From: Bacteroidaceae bacterium
GTDB taxonomy: Bacteria; Bacteroidota; Bacteroidia; Bacteroidales; Bacteroidaceae
Direction of reading: 5' to 3'
Length of the DNA: 8,950 nt
Assembly (NCBI GenBank): GCA_900772575.1
Contig: CAAHEN010000170.1
Span: 1-8,950, forward strand
Shown here: positions 6,211 to 8,950 of the stretch, piece by piece
Layout of the letters: each line of letters opens with the position of its first letter
Position numbering within the stretch: the first letter of the stretch is position 1
Notes under the pieces: generated by a model
The model's database searches: none
What the model saw: the letters and a program-made list of their open reading frames with translations, nothing else
Told to the model about the DNA's origin: nothing
Position numbers and translations under genes: made by a program

Positions 6211-8262
6211 TCAGCGGCGCCGGCGTGGCGCACCCTGCTTCGACACGGTGCCGTCGCGGCGGCCCTTGCCGCCTGCCTGTCGTCCGCGCTGCTCTTGGCG
6301 CTGCGGCCTGCCAGCCTGTGGGCGTGGCGTCGCCTGCCAGTCATCGCGAGGGCGCTCATTGTGGCGCGGCACTGCGGCCTGCCGGCTGCCGAAGAGGCGC
6401 TCTGCCAGGTCGGGGCGGCCGATACGGCGCAGCTCGGCGCGGATGCGGCCTTGCTCCTCGGGCCTGTACCAGAAGAAAAAGAGGCGCTGGCGCTGCTTCT
6501 CCTCCGGTGTCTTGGCACTGAAGACGGGCTCGAGTGTGTAGGGGTGGTAGCCGCTGTACCACGCGTCGGTCGAGACGGTCATGGGGGTCGGTGTGAAGTC
6601 CTGCACCTGTTCGAGCTTGAAGTCCATGTCCTTGGTCTCAACGGCGAGCTCGGCCATGTCTTCCTCCGTGCAGCCCGGGTGCGACGAGATGAAGTAGGGG
6701 ATCAACTGCTGCCGCAGCCCGGCCTCACGGTTGATGCGGTCGAAGATGGCCTTGAACTCGTGGAAGAGCTTGAATGACGGCTTGCGCATGAAACCGAGCA
6801 CACGGTCCGACGTGTGTTCCGGAGCCACCTTCAGACGCCCCGATACATGGCGGACGACGAGCTCGCGGGTGTAGTCGCGAGCCGCTTGGCAGAGGGCCTC
6901 GTCCTTGTAGGGATGGAGCAGGAGGTCGTAGCGCACACCGCTGCCGATGAAGGTCTTCTTGATGCCGGGCAGGGCGTCGACGGCGCGGTAGATGTCGAGC
7001 AGCGGGCGGTGGTCGGCGTTGAGGTTGGGGCAGATGGCGGGAGCGATGCATGAGGGGCGCTTGCAGTGCGCGCAGATGCGCTGGTCGCGGCCATGCATGG
7101 CATACATGTTGGCCGACGGCCCGCCCAGATCGGAGAGGTAGCCGCGGAAGTCGGGCATACGGGTGATCTGCCGCACCTCGCGCAGGATGTTTTCCTTCGA
7201 GCGGCTCATGATGAACTTGCCCTGGTGGGCGGAGATGGTGCAGAAGGCGCACCCGCCGAAGCAGCCCCGGTGGATGTTGACCGAGAATTTGATCATCTCG
7301 TAGGCCGGGATACGCTTGCCCTTGTACTTGGGGTGGGGCAGGCGGGTGTAGGGGAAGTCGAACGAGCGGTCTATCTGCGCCGTAGTCATCGGCGGGAACG
7401 GTGGGTTGACCACTGTCCAGCGGCCGTCCACGGCCTGCAGCAGGCGTTGCGGGTGGAGCTTGTTGCTCTCCTCCTCGATGTGGCGGAAGTTGGCGGCATA
7501 CTGCCGCTTGTCGCGCAGGCACACGTCGTGGGCGGCCAGAATGATGTCGTCGTCGCGGATGCCGCCGGGAATGTCGGCCTCGTCTTCGAGTGTGACGGTC
7601 TGCCTGACGGGGTAGCGGCGCACGATGGCGCGGAAGTCCTCGGTGCGGCAGCAGGCCTCGTCGCGTCCGTGCAGCAGGCGGTCTTCGATGAGGTGACAGA
7701 GTTCCGCCGTCGGCAGCTCGCCCATGCCGTAGATGATCATGTCGGCCCCGCTGTCGCAGAGAATGCACTTGCGCAAGCGCTCCTGCCAGTAGTCGTAGTG
7801 GGTGACACGGCGCAACGAGGCCTCGATGCCGCCGAGCACCACCGGGACGTCGGGGTAGAGCTGCTTGAGAATATGCGTGTAGACCACCGTGGGATATTCG
7901 GGCCGCATGTCGTGCCGTCCGTCGGGACTGTAGGCGTCCTCAGAGCGCAGGCGGCGCGCGGCGGTGTACTTGTTGACCATCGAGTCCATGCCGCCCGGTG
8001 CCACGGAGAAGAAGAGGCGCGGTCGCCCCAGTTTCTTGAAGTCGCGGAAGTCGCCGTGCCAGTCGGGCTGCGGCACGATGCAGACACGGAAGCCCTCGTC
8101 CTCGATGAGGCGCCCGATGACGGCGGCGCCGAACGAGGGATGATCCACGTAGGCGTCGCCGGAGAAAATGATGACGTCGGCCACGTCCCAGCCGCGCAGG
8201 TCCATCTCCTTGCGTGTCGTGGGCAGCCAGTCGGTCAGTTGGTGCTGTGGTGTCTCGGGCAT
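6211..8262 (-). CDS. ygiQ: YgiQ family radical SAM protein
   Basis: 683-residue radical SAM protein of the UPF0313/YgiQ family, whose biochemical role is unknown. The N-terminal domain opens with the family block LPTTRKEMDLRGWD and SGDAYVDHPSFG (residues 13-44). The radical SAM cluster motif is RGCFGGCAFC, with Cys334, Cys338 and Cys341 expected to bind the 4Fe-4S cluster that cleaves S-adenosylmethionine. A second Cys group (Cys397, Cys400, Cys405, Cys411 in CAHCKRPSC...C) could hold another metal or cluster. The conserved core ends near LFGS, followed by a basic, disordered tail (626-683) ending in RRRR. ATG 8262 is chosen because only 12 residues precede the conserved block; it lies 31 nt after the 109-aa gene, and the PP2C-like gene follows 34 nt downstream. 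Family assignment is very secure; substrate and product unknown. Confidence 0.96.
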   Translation of the reverse strand: MPETPQHQLTDWLPTTRKEMDLRGWDVADVIIFSGDAYVDHPSFGAAVIGRLIEDEGFRVCIVPQPDWHGDFRDFKKLGRPRLFFSVAPGGMDSMVNKYTAARRLRSEDAYSPDGRHDMRPEYPTVVYTHILKQLYPDVPVVLGGIEASLRRVTHYDYWQERLRKCILCDSGADMIIYGMGELPTAELCHLIEDRLLHGRDEACCRTEDFRAIVRRYPVRQTVTLEDEADIPGGIRDDDIILAAHDVCLRDKRQYAANFRHIEEESNKLHPQRLLQAVDGRWTVVNPPFPPMTTAQIDRSFDFPYTRLPHPKYKGKRIPAYEMIKFSVNIHRGCFGGCAFCTISAHQGKFIMSRSKENILREVRQITRMPDFRGYLSDLGGPSANMYAMHGRDQRICAHCKRPSCIAPAICPNLNADHRPLLDIYRAVDALPGIKKTFIGSGVRYDLLLHPYKDEALCQAARDYTRELVVRHVSGRLKVAPEHTSDRVLGFMRKPSFKLFHEFKAIFDRINREAGLRQQLIPYFISSHPGCTEEDMAELAVETKDMDFKLEQVQDFTPTPMTVSTDAWYSGYHPYTLEPVFSAKTPEEKQRQRLFFFWYRPEEQGRIRAELRRIGRPDLAERLFGSRQAAVPRHNERPRDDWQATPRPQAGRPQRQEQRGRQAGGKGRRDGTVSKQGAPRRRR

Positions 8263-8293
8263 GTCGCGTTGTCAGCGGTTACGGGTGCGCCGT

Positions 8294-8623
8294 TCAGGCC
8301 TCGGCGCTGTTGTTGTCGGCCTCAGTCGGTTGTGTGGGCAACCACGTGTTGTAGAGGTTGATGAGCTGCCGCAGGCCGTAGGCCTTCATCTTGTCGTGGT
8401 AGATGACGTCGATGCAGAGGTCGAGCAAGTCCTTCGTGTCCTCGGTGGAGTGGGCGATGAGGGCGCGGATGTTCAGCTTCAGCTTGTCGAGCACCGGTTC
8501 GGTGATATAGCCCGTCGAGTCCACGAGGCCGTTGAAGAGGGCGTATTTCCTGATGGTGCGCAGGTTGTCGTCGGAGATGTCGAGGTGGCGCGTGCCGCTC
8601 TCGTTGAGTTGGATGTCATGCAT
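8294..8623 (-). CDS. Hypothetical protein, 109 aa, first gene of the - strand operon
   Basis: I do not recognise this family. The protein is small, soluble, probably mostly helical, and has no signal peptide or membrane segment. After a polar N-terminus (MHDIQLNESG), residues about 18-95 look like four or five amphipathic helices (DDNLRTIRKYALF, ITEPVLDKLKLNIRALI, DTKDLLDLCIDVIY, GLRQLINLYNTWL), followed by an acidic, disordered tail (TQPTEADNNSAEA). A single Cys (Cys70) and no metal motif argue against an enzyme. ATG 8623 is chosen over a possible TTG start at 8698 because the latter lies on the proposed -7 box at 8696-8703 and would add a non-conserved Pro/Arg-rich segment. It is the first gene after that promoter and lies 31 nt upstream of ygiQ. 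Codon use resembles its neighbours, and the leader at 8624-8648 is almost free of G on the coding strand, as for other genes here. Confidence 0.8.
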   Translation of the reverse strand: MHDIQLNESGTRHLDISDDNLRTIRKYALFNGLVDSTGYITEPVLDKLKLNIRALIAHSTEDTKDLLDLCIDVIYHDKMKAYGLRQLINLYNTWLPTQPTEADNNSAEA

Positions 8624-8695
8624 GGTGGTGAGTCGGTTTGTTGGTTTGCCGTGCCGGTCGCCGCCGTGTCGGGCTGGCGTTGGCGCGCTTTCCTG

Positions 8696-8703
8696 CAAAG
8701 CTA
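8696..8703 (-). promoter_or_regulatory. Bacteroidetes-type -7 box (TAGCTTTG) for the seven-gene - strand block
   Basis: On the - strand the sequence reads TTTTTTCGTAGCTTTGCAGG; TAGCTTTG fits the Bacteroidetes primary-sigma -7 consensus TAnnTTTG. It lies 72 nt upstream of the ATG at 8623, giving a predicted 5' UTR of roughly 60-70 nt. No clear TTG/TTTG -33 element is found about 20 nt further upstream (around 8724-8727), though a T-run adjoins the box. No competing TAnnTTTG match was noticed in the short gaps between the downstream genes, so this may drive the whole block. Confidence 0.6.
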
Positions 8704-8864
8704 CGAAAAAAGGTCGGAATATCCGGTGGCGCGGCTGGCATATTGTGATTGTGCGGCAGGGCGGGAAAGTACGGTTGGCGCTTCTCCCTGTCCTCCACCT
8801 GCCCCACCGGCGGCAGTCGCTGCCTGAAGCGCACTCGAAAAACTTTTTTCGGCTTTAACACAGC

Positions 8865-8895
8865 TTGCTTTCAGCGCCTGAAAGCCGTATCTTTG
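8865..8895 (+). promoter_or_regulatory. Bacteroidetes-type promoter (TTG-N20-TATCTTTG) driving a gene beyond the right edge
   Basis: TTG at 8865-8867 and TATCTTTG at 8888-8895 match both halves of the Bacteroidetes promoter (-33 TTG/TTTG and -7 TAnnTTTG) with a 20-nt spacer, within the usual 19-21 nt. Transcription should begin a few bases past 8895, near 8900, and run rightward; the coding region is not in the window. Upstream lies an A/T run (AAAAACTTTTTT, 8838-8849). The spacer contains an inverted repeat, listed separately. Confidence 0.75.
8867..8885. repeat. Inverted repeat GCTTTCAG-CGC-CTGAAAGC in the promoter spacer; candidate operator
   Basis: Arms 8867-8874 and 8878-8885 are perfect 8-bp reverse complements around CGC. 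The repeat overlaps the last base of the -33 TTG and ends 2 bp before the -7 box. Two-fold symmetric sites here are typical of dimeric repressors, or of MerR-like activators that twist the spacer. The symmetry and position are seen; the binding function is inferred and no regulator gene lies in the window. Confidence 0.5.
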
Positions 8896-8905
8896 TAGCA
8901 GAGGA

Positions 8906-8931
8906 AAGGGTCGTCCGCGTGGATGGCCTTT
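8906..8931 (+). promoter_or_regulatory. 5' leader hairpin followed by a U-rich run; possible attenuator
   Basis: Bases 8906-8916 can pair with 8921-8931 around the loop GCGT. The inner 8 pairs (GGTCGTCC with GGATGGCC) include two G-U wobbles; three weaker pairs extend the base. TTTATTTG (8929-8936) overlaps and follows the 3' arm, as in an intrinsic terminator. The hairpin would begin within about 10 nt of the predicted transcription start. It could stop transcription early, shield the 5' end, or be incidental; the window ends too soon to tell. Confidence 0.4.
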
Positions 8932-8950
8932 ATTTGTACCTTGAAATTGC

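Larger units (their letters stand above)
8624..8950. other. Non-coding region between divergent transcription units
   Basis: This 327-nt stretch shows no gene I can support. It holds the leader and -7 box of the leftward operon (8624-8703), a central part without recognised content (8704-8835) apart from a small inverted repeat GGCAG-TCG-CTGCC (8812-8824), an A/T-tract quasi-palindrome CGAAAAA-CT-TTTTTCG (8836-8851) that may act as an upstream promoter element, and the rightward promoter, spacer palindrome and leader hairpin (8865-8936). Short open frames here overlap the promoters and have Pro/Arg-rich translations typical of chance frames in GC-rich DNA. Confidence 0.7.

Noticed and set aside
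7066..8361. 431-codon open frame on the + strand, antisense to ygiQ
   Set aside because: It is the mirror of a strongly supported gene; GC-rich codon bias keeps antisense frames open, and its translation (Val/Ala/Asp/His-rich) shows no domain.
8532..8858. 108-codon + strand frame at the right end
   Set aside because: Antisense to the 109-aa gene, ends before the rightward promoter, and shows no recognisable domain.
8616..8861. 81-codon - strand frame at the right end
   Set aside because: It overlaps the start of the 109-aa gene and the -7 box at 8696-8703, and its Pro/Arg-rich translation looks like chance.
8937..8944. TACCTTGA as a second + strand promoter box
   Set aside because: One mismatch to TAnnTTTG and no TTG about 20 nt upstream (8914-8916 is TCC); the window ends too soon to judge.
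1..8950. Mobile element, CRISPR array, tRNA or rRNA
   Set aside because: No transposase or integrase motifs, no regularly spaced repeats, and no tRNA- or rRNA-like sequence were seen on reading both strands; a covariance-model scan was not possible here.

Overview
The window looks like a chromosomal segment from a GC-rich member of the Bacteroidetes, probably order Bacteroidales. The reasons are Bacteroidetes-type promoters (TAnnTTTG -7 boxes) at the right end, start codons without Shine-Dalgarno sequences but behind A/C-rich leaders, and protein families in their Bacteroidales form (an exported C1B peptidase, a YafV-type amidase, a YgiQ radical SAM protein). The genus cannot be decided from the sequence alone. 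No mobile element, tRNA, rRNA or CRISPR array was seen; most of the window reads as a housekeeping region.

Layout. On the left, two peptidase genes run on the + strand: the 3' part of an M24 (aminopeptidase P-like) metallopeptidase (1-792), then a complete signal-peptide-bearing bleomycin-hydrolase/PepC-type cysteine peptidase (849-2033). A perfect 24-bp-stem hairpin (2062-2114) separates them from a convergent block.

From 8623 down to 2150 seven genes lie on the - strand, with gaps of 28-38 nt or a 4-nt overlap: an unrecognised 109-aa protein, ygiQ, a divergent PP2C-like protein, a YafV-type omega-amidase, a YghZ-type aldo/keto reductase, rsmG, and a glyoxalase II-like metallo-beta-lactamase-fold hydrolase. 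A TAGCTTTG box at 8696-8703 is a plausible promoter for the whole block, and the hairpin its terminator. Three of the enzymes (amidase, aldo/keto reductase, glyoxalase-II-like hydrolase) come from families linked to clearing or repairing reactive or dead-end metabolites; rsmG modifies 16S rRNA.

On the right, 8624-8950 is non-coding. It holds the - strand promoter and a well-formed + strand promoter (TTG 8865-8867, 20-nt spacer, TATCTTTG 8888-8895) for a gene beyond the window. The spacer carries an 8-bp-arm inverted repeat, and the predicted transcript starts with a hairpin followed by a U-rich run. This compact leader is the least ordinary regulatory structure in the window. I found no clear novel system; the best leads are this leader, the divergent PP2C-like protein and the unknown first gene of the operon.
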